From Oscillospiraceae bacterium (GTDB lineage: Bacteria; Bacillota; Clostridia; Oscillospirales; Oscillospiraceae): a stretch of DNA of 64,000 nt. The translations under genes were made by a program, and so were the position numbers. The notes below the pieces were generated by a model. That model was given only the letters and a program-made list of their open reading frames with translations. It had not been told where the DNA came from and did not search any database. Positions 25,241 to 33,625 of this stretch are shown piece after piece. The number at the start of each line of letters is the position of its first letter. Within the stretch, counting starts at the first letter, position 1. Location of the stretch: positions 1 through 64,000 of the forward strand of contig CACXAQ010000010.1 of assembly GCA_902765595.1 (NCBI GenBank), given 5' to 3'.

Positions 25241-26365
25241 ATGACGAAAATTGATATATTCTCCGGCTTTCTGGGCGCCGGCAAGACCACGCTCATCCGC
25301 AAGCTCATCGCCGAGGGCTACCAGGGCGAGAAGCTGGTTCTGATCGAGAACGAGTTCGGCGAGATCGCCATTGACGGCGGCTTCCTGAAGGACGCGGGCG
25401 TGGAGATCAACGAGATGAACTCCGGCTGCATCTGCTGCACCCTGGTGGGCGACTTCACCAAGGCCCTGAAAAAGGTCATGGAGGACTTTGCCCCCGACCG
25501 GATCCTCATCGAGCCCTCGGGCGTGGGCAAGCTCTCGGACGTTGCCAAGGCCGTGGAGCGGGTGGAGGGCGCCCACATCGGCGCCAAGGTCACCGTGGTG
25601 GACGCGGGCAAGGCCAAGATGTATATGCGCAACTTCGGCGAGTTCTTCAACGACCAGGTGGCGAACGCCGATCTGATCGTCCTGAGCCGCACCGATACCG
25701 CCAGCGACGCCAAGGTCCTGGCCGCCTCCCAGCTGCTGAAGGGCCTCAATGACCACGCCGGCCTCATCACCACCCCCTGGGACCAGCTGGACGGCAAGCT
25801 CATCCGCGAGGCCATGGACGAAAACGGCCTGAAGGCGGAGATGGAGAAGCTGCAGCATGAGCAGGAGCACCATCACCATGACGAGGACGAGGAGCACGAA
25901 CATCACCATCACCACGACGGGGAGGAGTGCGACGACCCCGAGTGCGAGTGCCACCACCATCACCACGACGAGGATGAGGAGCACGAGCATCACCACCATC
26001 ACCACGACGGGGAGGAGTGCGACGATCCCGAGTGCGAGTGCCATCACCACGACCATGACCACGAGCACCACCATCACCACCACGCCGACGAGGTCTTTGC
26101 CAGCTGGGGCATGGAGACCCCGCGCAAGTTCTCCGAGCAGGAGCTGCGGGAGATCCTGGAGCAGCTGGGCGACGCGGTGCAGTACGGCATCGTGCTGCGG
26201 GCCAAGGGCATCCTGGACGCCAAGGACGGCCAGTGGCTGTACTTCGACTATGTACCCGGCGAGATGGAGATCCGCCGCGGCGCCGCCGCGGTCACCGGCC
26301 GCTTCTGCGTGATCGGTTCCCACATCCGCGAGGACGCACTGAAGGAGCTGTTTACCGGTGAATGA
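25241..26365 (+). CDS. CobW/G3E-family metal-chaperone GTPase with His/Cys-rich insert
   Basis: 374-residue G3E GTPase. The Walker A motif GFLGAGKTT is at residues 9-17. IENEFGEIAIDGG and the metal-site motif CICC (NSGCICCTL) follow, then an EPSG switch region. The insert at about residues 205-285 is a metal-binding loop made of an acidic/His run (HHHHH), CDDPECEC and further His, present twice. The CobW C-terminal domain (SWGMETPRKF...) follows. COG0523 proteins deliver or allocate metals such as zinc, cobalt or nickel. The insert suggests high metal load, but the metal is not evident. It overlaps the next gene by 8 bp. Confidence 0.85.
   Translation: MTKIDIFSGFLGAGKTTLIRKLIAEGYQGEKLVLIENEFGEIAIDGGFLKDAGVEINEMNSGCICCTLVGDFTKALKKVMEDFAPDRILIEPSGVGKLSDVAKAVERVEGAHIGAKVTVVDAGKAKMYMRNFGEFFNDQVANADLIVLSRTDTASDAKVLAASQLLKGLNDHAGLITTPWDQLDGKLIREAMDENGLKAEMEKLQHEQEHHHHDEDEEHEHHHHHDGEECDDPECECHHHHHDEDEEHEHHHHHHDGEECDDPECECHHHDHDHEHHHHHHADEVFASWGMETPRKFSEQELREILEQLGDAVQYGIVLRAKGILDAKDGQWLYFDYVPGEMEIRRGAAAVTGRFCVIGSHIREDALKELFTGE
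25880..26056 (+). repeat. In-frame tandem duplication of the His/Cys-rich metal-binding unit
   Basis: Two copies of an 87-90 bp unit (25880-25966 and 25967-26056) encode Asp/Glu-His runs followed by CDDPECEC. They differ by a few synonymous changes and one extra His codon. Confidence 0.85.
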
Positions 26366-27311
26366 GAATCGCGACGTGCCCGTCTATCTGTTCACGGGTT
26401 TTTTAGAGGCGGGCAAGACCAAGTTCATCCAGGAGACCCTGGAGGACAAGCGCTTCTGCAACGGGGAGCGCACGCTGCTGCTGGTCTGCGAGGAGGGCGA
26501 GGAGGAATACGCCCCCGAGCAGTTTGCCGATCCCCACGTGATCACCGTGGTGGTGGAGGAGCAGGACCAGCTCACCGAGGAGAACCTGAAGGCCTGGCTG
26601 CACGACGCCCGGGCCGAGCGGGTGGTGGTGGAGTATAACGGCATGTGGATGCTGGACGCCCTGTACCAGGCCATGCCGGAAAACTGGGCGGTGTACCAGG
26701 AGTTCATGTTCGCCGACGCCACCACCTTCCTCAGCTACAACAACAACATGCGCCAGCTGGTCTATGACAAGCTGAAGAGCTGCGAGCTGGTGGTGTTCAA
26801 CCGCTTTAAGCCCGAAATGGACAAGATGGCCTTCCACAAGATCGTCCGGGGCGCCTCCCGCCGCTCGGACATCGCCTATGAATATCCCAATGGCAAGGTG
26901 GAGTACGACGACATCCAGGACCCCCTGCCCTTTGACGTGAACGCCCCGATCATCGACATCAAGGACGAGGACTACGCCCTGTGGTACCGGGACATGTCCG
27001 AGGAGCCCAAGAAGTATGAGGGCAAGACCGTGCACTTCAAGTGCCGGGCCCTCACCCGCAGCAAGCTGCCCAAGGGCTGCTTCGTGGTGGGCCGGCACGT
27101 GATGACCTGCTGCGTGGAGGATATCCAGTTCGCGGGTCTGGTGTGCCAGTGGGACAAGGCCGACACGGTCCAGGACGAGAGCTGGATGATGCTGACGGCC
27201 AAGATCAACTACAAGTTCCACCGGGCCTACGGCAAGCGGGGGCCGGTACTGACCTATGTGGACAGCGCCCTCACCGCGCCCCCGGCCCAGGACGTGGCGA
27301 CCTTCTACTGA
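26358..27311 (+). CDS. CobW-like GTPase fused to a TIGR03943/DUF1980-like domain
   Basis: 317 residues. The GTG start overlaps the end of the first CobW gene and has GGAG upstream. The N-terminal half resembles a G3E GTPase, with a P-loop variant GFLEAGKTKF and LLLVCEEGEEEY in the place of ENEFGE. The usual CxCC is absent. The C-terminal part (about 225-317) with KCRALTRSKLPKGCFVVGRH and MTCCVEDIQF resembles the DUF1980/TIGR03943 family, which accompanies a permease in many Clostridia. That permease is not next to it here. It likely acts with the upstream metal chaperone. Confidence 0.75.
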   Translation: MNENRDVPVYLFTGFLEAGKTKFIQETLEDKRFCNGERTLLLVCEEGEEEYAPEQFADPHVITVVVEEQDQLTEENLKAWLHDARAERVVVEYNGMWMLDALYQAMPENWAVYQEFMFADATTFLSYNNNMRQLVYDKLKSCELVVFNRFKPEMDKMAFHKIVRGASRRSDIAYEYPNGKVEYDDIQDPLPFDVNAPIIDIKDEDYALWYRDMSEEPKKYEGKTVHFKCRALTRSKLPKGCFVVGRHVMTCCVEDIQFAGLVCQWDKADTVQDESWMMLTAKINYKFHRAYGKRGPVLTYVDSALTAPPAQDVATFY

Positions 27312-27313
27312 GA

Positions 27314-27485
27314 GTTAAAGCCCCCCTTGCCTAAAGGGGGGTGGTCGAGCGAAGCGAGGTCGGGGGGATATGAACCCCAAGCCCCACAGCGCCCCGCCGG
27401 GAGCGGGTCGATGGACCGACAGTATCCCCCAGTCACGGCGCTTGCGTGAGACGCGCCGTGCCAGCCCCCTTTAGGCAAGGGGGCC
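27314..27485. repeat. Intergenic repeat with terminal inverted repeats
   Basis: The left end GCCCCCCTTGCCTAAAGGGG (27320-27340) is the inverse of the right end CCCCCTTTAGGCAAGGGGGC (27464-27483). The left end is itself palindromic. The interior carries GGGGGGAT/ATCCCCC and GGCGCTTGCG pieces. No coding sense. Confidence 0.7.
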
Positions 27486-27499
27486 AAAGAGGAATCGAT

Positions 27500-28156
27500 A
27501 TGCGATACAAATGCCTGGTCTTTGACCATGACGACACGGTGGTGAACAGCACCGCCACCATCCACTATCCCAGCTTCGTGGCCTTCCTGGAAGAGTATTA
27601 CCCTGGCAGGAAGTGCACGCTGGAGGAGTATTTTCTGAAAAACTTCTCTCCCGGCTTCATCCCCATGTGCCGGGAGGAATACGGCATGAGCGAAGAGGAC
27701 CTGGCGGTGGAGGGGAAGTTCTGGCGGGAGTATGTGCGCACCCGCATCCCCAAGGCCTACCCGGGCATCCGGGAGATCATGGAGCGGCACAAGGCCGCGG
27801 GCGGGCTTCTCTGCGTGGTGTCCCACTCCTACGGGGACAACATCCTGCGGGACTACCGGGCAAACGGCCTGCCGGAGCCGGACCTGGCCTTCGGCTGGGA
27901 GCAGCCCGAGCAGCGGCGCAAGCCGAATCCCTGGCCCCTGCAGGAGATCATGCGCCGCTTCGCCCTCCGGCCGGAGGAGCTGCTGATGATCGACGACCTG
28001 AAGCCCGGCTACGACATGGCCCGGGCGGCGGGGGTGGATTTCGCCGCCGTGGGCTGGGCCAACGACATTCCCCGGATCGAGGCCTTCATGCGCGAAAACT
28101 GCCGGATCTACTGCAAGACCGTGGCGGAGCTGGCGGCGCTGCTGGGAGAGAGCTGA
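27500..28156 (+). CDS. HAD-superfamily hydrolase
   Basis: 218 residues. The start follows AAGAGG and gives the HAD motif I immediately (MRYKCLVFDHDDTVVN, nucleophile Asp in DHDDT). Motif II is SHSYGDN, and the motif IV acid pair is MIDDLKPGYDMA. The cap domain between motifs I and II is of the phosphoglycolate phosphatase (C1) size. It is probably a small-molecule phosphatase. The next gene starts 16 bp later with a strong ribosome site, so they are likely an operon. Confidence 0.85.
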   Translation: MRYKCLVFDHDDTVVNSTATIHYPSFVAFLEEYYPGRKCTLEEYFLKNFSPGFIPMCREEYGMSEEDLAVEGKFWREYVRTRIPKAYPGIREIMERHKAAGGLLCVVSHSYGDNILRDYRANGLPEPDLAFGWEQPEQRRKPNPWPLQEIMRRFALRPEELLMIDDLKPGYDMARAAGVDFAAVGWANDIPRIEAFMRENCRIYCKTVAELAALLGES

Positions 28157-28171
28157 CAAGGAGGAGGACCC

Positions 28172-29131
28172 ATGGAGCCTGTTTTGTACATTGTGGTGCC
28201 CTGCTACAACGAGCAGGAGGTGCTGCCCATCACCGCGCCCATGTTCCTGGAGAAGCTGCGGGGCCTCACCGCCGCCGGCAAGATCGCCGAGGAGAGCCGG
28301 GTGCTCTTCGTCAACGACGGCAGCAAGGATCGTACCTGGGAGATCATCAAGGAGCTGGCCGCGGCGGACCCCCATGTGCTCGGCATCTGCCAGAGCCGGA
28401 ACCGGGGCCACCAAAACGCGGTGCTGGCCGGCCTGATGGAGGCCAGGGACCGCTGCGACATCACCATCTCCATCGACTGCGACGGTCAGGACGACCTGAA
28501 CGCCATGGACGCCATGGTGGACGCCTACCGGGACGGCTGCGACGTGGTCTACGGCGTGCGCTCCAGCCGGGAGACGGACACCTTTTTCAAACGCTTCACC
28601 GCCCAGAGCTTTTATAAATTCCTCAGCGCCATGGGGGCCGAGGTGGTCTACAACCACGCGGACTACCGCCTCATCAGCAGCCGGGCGCTGCGGGAGTTTG
28701 CCAACTTCAAGGAGGTCAACCTCTTCCTCCGGGGCCTGGTGCCTCTGGTGGGCTTCAAGAGCACCACGGTTGCCTATGCCCGGAGCTCCCGCCTGGCGGG
28801 GGAGAGCCACTACCCCCTGAAGAAGATGATCGCCCTGGCGGTGGACGGCATCACCAGCCTCTCGGTCAAGCCCCTGCAGCTCATCACGGGCTTCGGGGTG
28901 TTCGTTGCCTTCATCAGCTTTATCGGCTGTCTCTGGGCCCTCATCACGGCCCTCTGCGGCAAGAGCGTCGCCGGCTGGGTCAGCATGACCTGCATCGTCT
29001 GCTTCGTGGGCGGGGTGCAGCTCATCTGTCTGGGGATCATAGGAGAATACATCGGGAAGATCTACCTGGAAACCAAGGCGCGGCCCCGCTATATCATCAG
29101 CGAGCGCACCTGGGAGGAATCCGGACGCTGA
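28172..29131 (+). CDS. Family 2 glycosyltransferase with two C-terminal membrane helices
   Basis: 319-residue GT2 of the DPM1/GtrB type. The N-terminal GT-A fold shows VVPCYNEQEVLP, FVNDGSKDRTW and the DxD-like CDGQDD. Two membrane segments lie at about 230-255 and 265-290 (LQLITGFGVFVAFISFIG; VCFVGGVQLICLGIIGEY). Such enzymes transfer sugars to undecaprenyl phosphate for envelope glycosylation. A GGAGGAGG site precedes the ATG by 6 nt. The acceptor is unknown. Confidence 0.88.
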   Translation: MEPVLYIVVPCYNEQEVLPITAPMFLEKLRGLTAAGKIAEESRVLFVNDGSKDRTWEIIKELAAADPHVLGICQSRNRGHQNAVLAGLMEARDRCDITISIDCDGQDDLNAMDAMVDAYRDGCDVVYGVRSSRETDTFFKRFTAQSFYKFLSAMGAEVVYNHADYRLISSRALREFANFKEVNLFLRGLVPLVGFKSTTVAYARSSRLAGESHYPLKKMIALAVDGITSLSVKPLQLITGFGVFVAFISFIGCLWALITALCGKSVAGWVSMTCIVCFVGGVQLICLGIIGEYIGKIYLETKARPRYIISERTWEESGR

Positions 29132-29247
29132 ACGCTTTTTACGGCAAAGAATGCGGGGAAAACGCTGAAATCTCCTTAAATTTTGAAAAAGTGGGGGATT
29201 TTCACCGCTTTTCGACCGAATTTGAGCCTCTTGGGGCGCGTCGGCAC

Positions 29248-29276
29248 TTGACGAATGGGAAAAATCGGTGTATTAT
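29248..29276 (+). promoter_or_regulatory. Promoter of the zinc-ribbon protein gene
   Basis: TTGACG (29248-29253), 17-bp spacer, TATTAT (29271-29276), 51 bp before the start codon. Confidence 0.7.
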
Positions 29277-29326
29277 TTACGATAGTATCTCTGTACTATC
29301 CATTCCTATAGAACGGAGGAACCAGC

Positions 29327-29986
29327 ATGAGCGTTATTCCTGAAGTAAAATGCCGCCGCTGCGGGGAGAGCTTTTCTGCCCTGCGCAGCCGCTGCCCCAA
29401 CTGCGGTACCCGCCGCGTGGCCCAGAGCGGACGCACGCCGGCCGCCACCCCTGCTACGGTGAAGGGTACTGCCGCCTATGAGCGGGCAGAAACCAATACC
29501 AAGTGGCAGATGATCTTCGGCCTGATCCTGGTGGTCGCCGTGATCCTGGCTGTCATCGTCATGGTGACGGCGCGCCCCGATGGGCTGGACAACCCCGGCA
29601 CCGAGGGCAAGGGCACCATCGCCGCGCCCACGGCCACGCCTACGCCGGATCCCAGCACGGTCATCATCGAGCCGCCCACCCCGTCCCCCACTCCCACCCC
29701 GGTGCCTGATTCCGTGAAGGTCTTCTTCTTCGAGGACGAGAAGGAAGAGTTTACCGAGGCTGTCGGCGAGACCGTCAAGCTGAAAGCGGTGGCCTACCCG
29801 GTGGACCAGTTCCCCAACGCCACCTTTAAGTGGAGCGTCAATGACGAGAGCGTCATCAAGCTCACGGTCAGCGAGGACACCAAGGAGTGCGAGGTCCTGT
29901 GCCTCAAGCACCAGCCCGGCGGCGTCACCCTGACGGTGGAGTGCGAGGGCGTCACCAAGACCGTCCACGTCTACACCAAGAACTGA
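29327..29986 (+). CDS. Zinc-ribbon membrane protein with Ig-like extracellular domain
   Basis: 219 residues, start supported by CGGAGGA. An N-terminal zinc ribbon (CRRCGESF...CPNCG, residues 9-28) would lie in the cytoplasm. One membrane helix follows at about 62-85, then a Pro/Thr-rich stalk, then a C-terminal beta-rich domain of roughly 95 residues resembling bacterial Ig-like group 2 (GETVKLKAVAYP, ATFKWSVNDESVI). It may be a membrane-anchored adhesion or sensor protein. Transcribed alone, with a terminator following. Confidence 0.7.
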   Translation: MSVIPEVKCRRCGESFSALRSRCPNCGTRRVAQSGRTPAATPATVKGTAAYERAETNTKWQMIFGLILVVAVILAVIVMVTARPDGLDNPGTEGKGTIAAPTATPTPDPSTVIIEPPTPSPTPTPVPDSVKVFFFEDEKEEFTEAVGETVKLKAVAYPVDQFPNATFKWSVNDESVIKLTVSEDTKECEVLCLKHQPGGVTLTVECEGVTKTVHVYTKN

Positions 29987-30000
29987 CCGGTCGGACAAGG

Positions 30001-30034
30001 GAAAAAACCAGAGTCTTCGGACTCTGGTTTTTTC
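30001..30034 (+). terminator. Terminator after the zinc-ribbon gene
   Basis: AAAAAACCAGAGTC, TTCG loop, GACTCTGGTTTTTT. Confidence 0.9.
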
Positions 30035-30223
30035 GCGGCTGTTCGCCTCATCCTGACGCCTGACAGAAAGGATTATGAGATTTCCATCCGGTATCAGGAT
30101 CAGAATTGTGCGAAATACCTGATGCAGAATGGAGAGGGCTGTGATATAATAAGCCCGCTACCCATTTGAAAGGAGAGGATCCTTATTCACAGCAAGAAGA
30201 AAAAGAACAAACAGGGGACAGCC

Positions 30224-31420
30224 GTGTGGGTGACCCTGTTGGCATTTGTGCTCCTGGTCTTTGCCGGGACCATCCTGTACCGCGTCCACTTCGGCGCCAG
30301 GCGCGCGGCGGAGACCACGGTGGCGGCCGCGCCGGCGGAAGAGGCGACCCTGGAGCCCAGCTCTGAGCCCACGCCGGAGCCGACTTCCGAGCCCACCCCG
30401 GAGCCTGTCCGGGAGGTGACGCTGGTGGGGTCCGGGCCGGAGGAGCTCCGCGCCCTGCTGGATTACCCGGAGCTCAGCCATGTGGACGCCACCGCCTGCA
30501 CCGATTATGAGGCGCTGGCGGAGCTCCAGCGGCAGCTGCCCGACGTGGAAGTGGAGTATCTGCTGCCCCTGGGCGACGGCGTGGTGGACAGCCTGGAGAC
30601 GGAGCTTGTGCTGGACGACGAGACCATCACCGCCGAGGAGCTGATGGAGAAGCTGGCCCTGCTGCCCCGGCTGCAGAAGCTGGACCTGCTGGCCCTGGAC
30701 TACGGCAACGCCGCCATCGGCCCCATCGTGGAGGCTTATCCGGAGCTGGACATCCTCTGGACCGTGCGCGTGCTGGGCGAGCCGGTGCGCAGCGACCTGA
30801 GCTGCTACTCCACCCTCCAGCCCTGGCCGGTGAATCACCGTTATTCGGACGCGGAGCTCTACCCGCTGCTGCACTACTGCAAGCACCTGGTGGCTCTGGA
30901 CATCGGCCACAACAACATCACCGACCTGAGCCCCATCGGAGAGCTGAAGGAGCTGAAGGTGCTCATCATCGGCGACAATCCCTATCTCACCGATATTTCC
31001 CCCCTGGGCAAGCTGGAGAACCTGGAGTACATGGAGATGTTCCTGGCCGACCATGTGGAGGATTTCAGCCCCCTGGGGAACATGACCCACATGGTGGACC
31101 TGTGCATCGGCTACTGCCCGGGCCTGCGGGATTTCAGCTTCCTGGACAACATGCCCGACCTGAAGATGGGCTGGTTCGCCAGGGCCTCCGTCACCGACGA
31201 AGAGCAGCAGGCGATCCGGGACGCGCACCCGGACGCCACCTTCCTTTTCGTGCCCTCCCGGGTGTCCTCCACCTCTGACGGCTGGCGCATGACGGAGCGG
31301 AACGTGGCCATCCGCCAGGCCTTCCTGAACTGGCGTGTGGTGGAGCAGTTCAAGAGCTGGGACGACGTGACCTACAAGGAGGGCGCGGAGATCCACGAGA
31401 CCTACCCGCTGGAAAACTGA
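30224..31420 (+). CDS. Leucine-rich-repeat protein with N-terminal membrane anchor
   Basis: 398 residues from a GTG at 30224. A membrane helix (WVTLLAFVLLVFAGTIL) comes at once, then an acidic Pro/Glu/Thr stalk. Irregular LRRs follow in the C-terminal half (LVALDIGHNNITDLSPIGEL, LKVLIIGDNPYLTDISPLGK). The likely true start lies upstream. In the same frame an ATT at 30185 has GGAGAGG 6-7 nt before it and adds a basic HSKKKKNKQ segment typical of type II anchors. It would be an extracellular binding protein of unknown ligand. The stop is 12 bp before the next gene. Confidence 0.75.
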   Translation: MWVTLLAFVLLVFAGTILYRVHFGARRAAETTVAAAPAEEATLEPSSEPTPEPTSEPTPEPVREVTLVGSGPEELRALLDYPELSHVDATACTDYEALAELQRQLPDVEVEYLLPLGDGVVDSLETELVLDDETITAEELMEKLALLPRLQKLDLLALDYGNAAIGPIVEAYPELDILWTVRVLGEPVRSDLSCYSTLQPWPVNHRYSDAELYPLLHYCKHLVALDIGHNNITDLSPIGELKELKVLIIGDNPYLTDISPLGKLENLEYMEMFLADHVEDFSPLGNMTHMVDLCIGYCPGLRDFSFLDNMPDLKMGWFARASVTDEEQQAIRDAHPDATFLFVPSRVSSTSDGWRMTERNVAIRQAFLNWRVVEQFKSWDDVTYKEGAEIHETYPLEN

Positions 31421-31432
31421 GCGGCGCCGTCC

Positions 31433-31975
31433 ATGGACTATGAACTGATCCGCAGCGGGCGGAAGAGCCTGGCCCTGCAGATGAAGCCGGACGGCACCCT
31501 GGTGGTGCGCGCGCCCCGGCTCCTGTCCCGGCGGCGGATCGAGGCCTTCCTCCGGGAGCATGAGGACTGGATCCGGGCCCGGCGGGAAAAGCTGGCAGCC
31601 CGGCCCTCCGTCGAGAAGCTGAGCGAGGAGGAGTTGGCAGCCCTCAAAAAGCGGGCGCGGAGCGTGTTTGCCGCCCGGGCGGCGTTTTTCGCCCCGCTGG
31701 TGGGGGTGCGCTATGGGCGCGTCAGCATCCGCAGCCAGCACAGCCGCTGGGGCAGCTGCTCCAGCCTTGGCAACCTGAACTTCAACTGCCTGCTGCTCCT
31801 GGCGCCGGAAGAGGTGCTGGACTATGTGGTGGTGCACGAGCTCTGCCACCGTCTGGAGATGAACCACTCGCCCCGCTTTTGGGCCCAGGTGGAGCGGGTC
31901 CTGCCGGATTACGCGGCGGCCCGGACCTGGCTCCGCCAGAACGGCGAGAGCCTGCTGGCAAGACTGCCGGAATAA
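31433..31975 (+). CDS. YgjP-family (DUF45) zinc metallopeptidase-like protein
   Basis: 180 residues with the WLM/SprT-like architecture. N-terminal beta segment, then SRWGSCS, and the zinc motif HELCH in VVVHELCHRLEMNHSPRFW, with a third ligand probably His in NHSPRFW. The family is widespread but without firmly established substrates. It lies close behind the LRR gene and ahead of a terminator. Confidence 0.85.
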   Translation: MDYELIRSGRKSLALQMKPDGTLVVRAPRLLSRRRIEAFLREHEDWIRARREKLAARPSVEKLSEEELAALKKRARSVFAARAAFFAPLVGVRYGRVSIRSQHSRWGSCSSLGNLNFNCLLLLAPEEVLDYVVVHELCHRLEMNHSPRFWAQVERVLPDYAAARTWLRQNGESLLARLPE

Positions 31976-31976
31976 A

Positions 31977-32003
31977 AAAACACCCACATTTGTGGGGGTT
32001 TTT
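31977..32003. terminator. Terminator between the convergent metallopeptidase and malQ genes
   Basis: AAAACACCCAC, TTTG region, GTGGGGGTTTTT, with A and T runs usable in both directions. Confidence 0.75.
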
Positions 32004-32012
32004 CTTATGTCT

Positions 32013-33497
32013 TTACAGTCTTCGGTAGGTGGCGGTGAGCCGGCGGAGACGGCGGGCCAGCTTTCCGTCCGCCGCGTCCGGCAGCATGCGCCACTGCCAG
32101 TTGCCGCCCAGGGTGCCGGGGCTGTTGATGCGGCTCTCCGGCCCCAGCTCCAGAATGTCCTGCATCTGCATGACGAAGAGCCTGGAGGCCGTGGCCATGC
32201 CCGTGCGCAGCAGGGCCTGGCACCAGGTCTCGTCCTTCGACATGTGCATATATCTCCGGGCGTAGCGGAGCACCGCCTTGTCCGGCATGTTTTTGACCCA
32301 GCCCGTGACCACCTCGTTGTCGTGGGTGCCGATGTAGCACACGCTGTTCCAGCTGCAGTTGTGGGGCATGTAGTCGGAGTTGCCCTTGGGGTCGAAGCCG
32401 AACTCCAGGATCTTCATCCCGGGCAGGCCCGAATCCCGCAGGAGCTTTTCCACCTCGGGGGTGGTGTAGCCCAGGTCCTCGGCGATGAACTCCAGGTCGT
32501 GGAACCAGGAGGTCAGCACGCCTACCAGAGACATGCCCGGACCGGGCTTCCAGCAGCCCCGCTTGGCGGTGGTGTCGCCGAAGGGCACGGCCCAGTAGCT
32601 CTCAAAGCCCCGGAAGTGGTCGATGCGGATCACGTCGAAGAGCTTCTGCGCCCCCTCGATGCGGCGGATCCACCAGCCGAAGCCGTCGGCCTTGTGGGCG
32701 TCCCAGTCGTAGAGCGGGTTGCCCCAGAGCTGGCCGTCCTCGGTGAAGGCGTCGGGCGGGACGCCGGAGACCTCCTTGGGCACGCCGTCCTGGTCCAGCT
32801 GGAAGTACCTGGGCTCGGCCCAGACGTCGGCGGAGTCCAGGGCCACGTAGATGGGCACGTCCCCGATGAAGCGGATGCCCCGGTCGTGGGCGTAATCCCG
32901 CAGCGCGTTCCACTGGCGGAAGAACAGGAACTGGCAGAAGACCCAGAAATCCAGGTCCTCGGCGTAGCGGGCCCGGTAGGCCTCTACCGCCTCCGGCCTG
33001 TGCAGGCGGATGGCCTCGTCCGGCCACTGGGTCCAGCTCACCATGCCGAAGCCGGCCTTCACCGCCATGTAGAGGGCGTAGTTCTCCAGCCAGGCGGCGT
33101 TTTCCCGCCGGAAGGCGGCCACTTCCTCCCGCAGCGGCTCCCGCCCCCGCTGAAAGGCCAGCCGCAGCACCTGGAAGCGGTTTTCATAGATCTTCGCGTA
33201 GTCCACCCGGGCGGGGTCGTCGCCCCAGTCCCGGTTTTTGATCTCGGAGGGACGCAGGAGCTTCTCCTTTACCAGCAGGTCCAGGTCGATGAAATAGGGG
33301 TTGCCGGCGAAGCTGGAGAAGGAGGAATAGGGGCTGTCCCCGTAGCTGGTGGGGCCCAGGGGCAGCAGCTGCCAATAGCTCTGGCCGGCAGCCTTGAGAA
33401 AGTCCACAAAACGATAGGCGCTCTTCCCCATGGTGCCGATGCCGTAGGGGGAGGGGAGGGCGCTCATGGGCATGAGAATGCCGCTTTTACGATCCAT
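32013..33497 (-). CDS. malQ: 4-alpha-glucanotransferase (amylomaltase)
   Basis: 494-residue GH77 enzyme that transfers glucan segments in maltodextrin and glycogen metabolism. The start is set by AGAAGG upstream and the family N-terminus RKSGILMPMSALPSPYGIG. Conserved parts include QLLPLGPTSYGDSPYSS, a GDVPIYVALDSADVW segment with the nucleophile-side Asp, RIDHFRGFESYWAVP, and EDLGYTTPEV with the acid/base region. Length is normal. It is a single gene facing a shared terminator. Confidence 0.93.
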   Translation of the reverse strand: MDRKSGILMPMSALPSPYGIGTMGKSAYRFVDFLKAAGQSYWQLLPLGPTSYGDSPYSSFSSFAGNPYFIDLDLLVKEKLLRPSEIKNRDWGDDPARVDYAKIYENRFQVLRLAFQRGREPLREEVAAFRRENAAWLENYALYMAVKAGFGMVSWTQWPDEAIRLHRPEAVEAYRARYAEDLDFWVFCQFLFFRQWNALRDYAHDRGIRFIGDVPIYVALDSADVWAEPRYFQLDQDGVPKEVSGVPPDAFTEDGQLWGNPLYDWDAHKADGFGWWIRRIEGAQKLFDVIRIDHFRGFESYWAVPFGDTTAKRGCWKPGPGMSLVGVLTSWFHDLEFIAEDLGYTTPEVEKLLRDSGLPGMKILEFGFDPKGNSDYMPHNCSWNSVCYIGTHDNEVVTGWVKNMPDKAVLRYARRYMHMSKDETWCQALLRTGMATASRLFVMQMQDILELGPESRINSPGTLGGNWQWRMLPDAADGKLARRLRRLTATYRRL

Positions 33498-33578
33498 AAT
33501 CTGCCTTCTTTCATGGAATGAAAATCCTTTCCTATGATAGCAGGGCCGCCGGGGAAAGTCAATCGAACAAAATACAAA

Positions 33579-33608
33579 GGGACCCCGCCGCAACAGCGGC
33601 GGGGTCCC
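33579..33608 (-). terminator. Terminator of the PfkB-kinase operon
   Basis: GGGACCCCGCCG pairs with CGGCGGGGTCCC. In the minus direction it is followed by a T-rich tract. Confidence 0.8.
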
Positions 33609-33625
33609 ATGCTCGTATTGGCGTC

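Noticed and set aside
25860..26090. CRISPR-like or microsatellite repeat
   Set aside because: The repetition is the codon pattern of a His/Cys-rich protein loop in frame with the CobW gene; there are no spacers.
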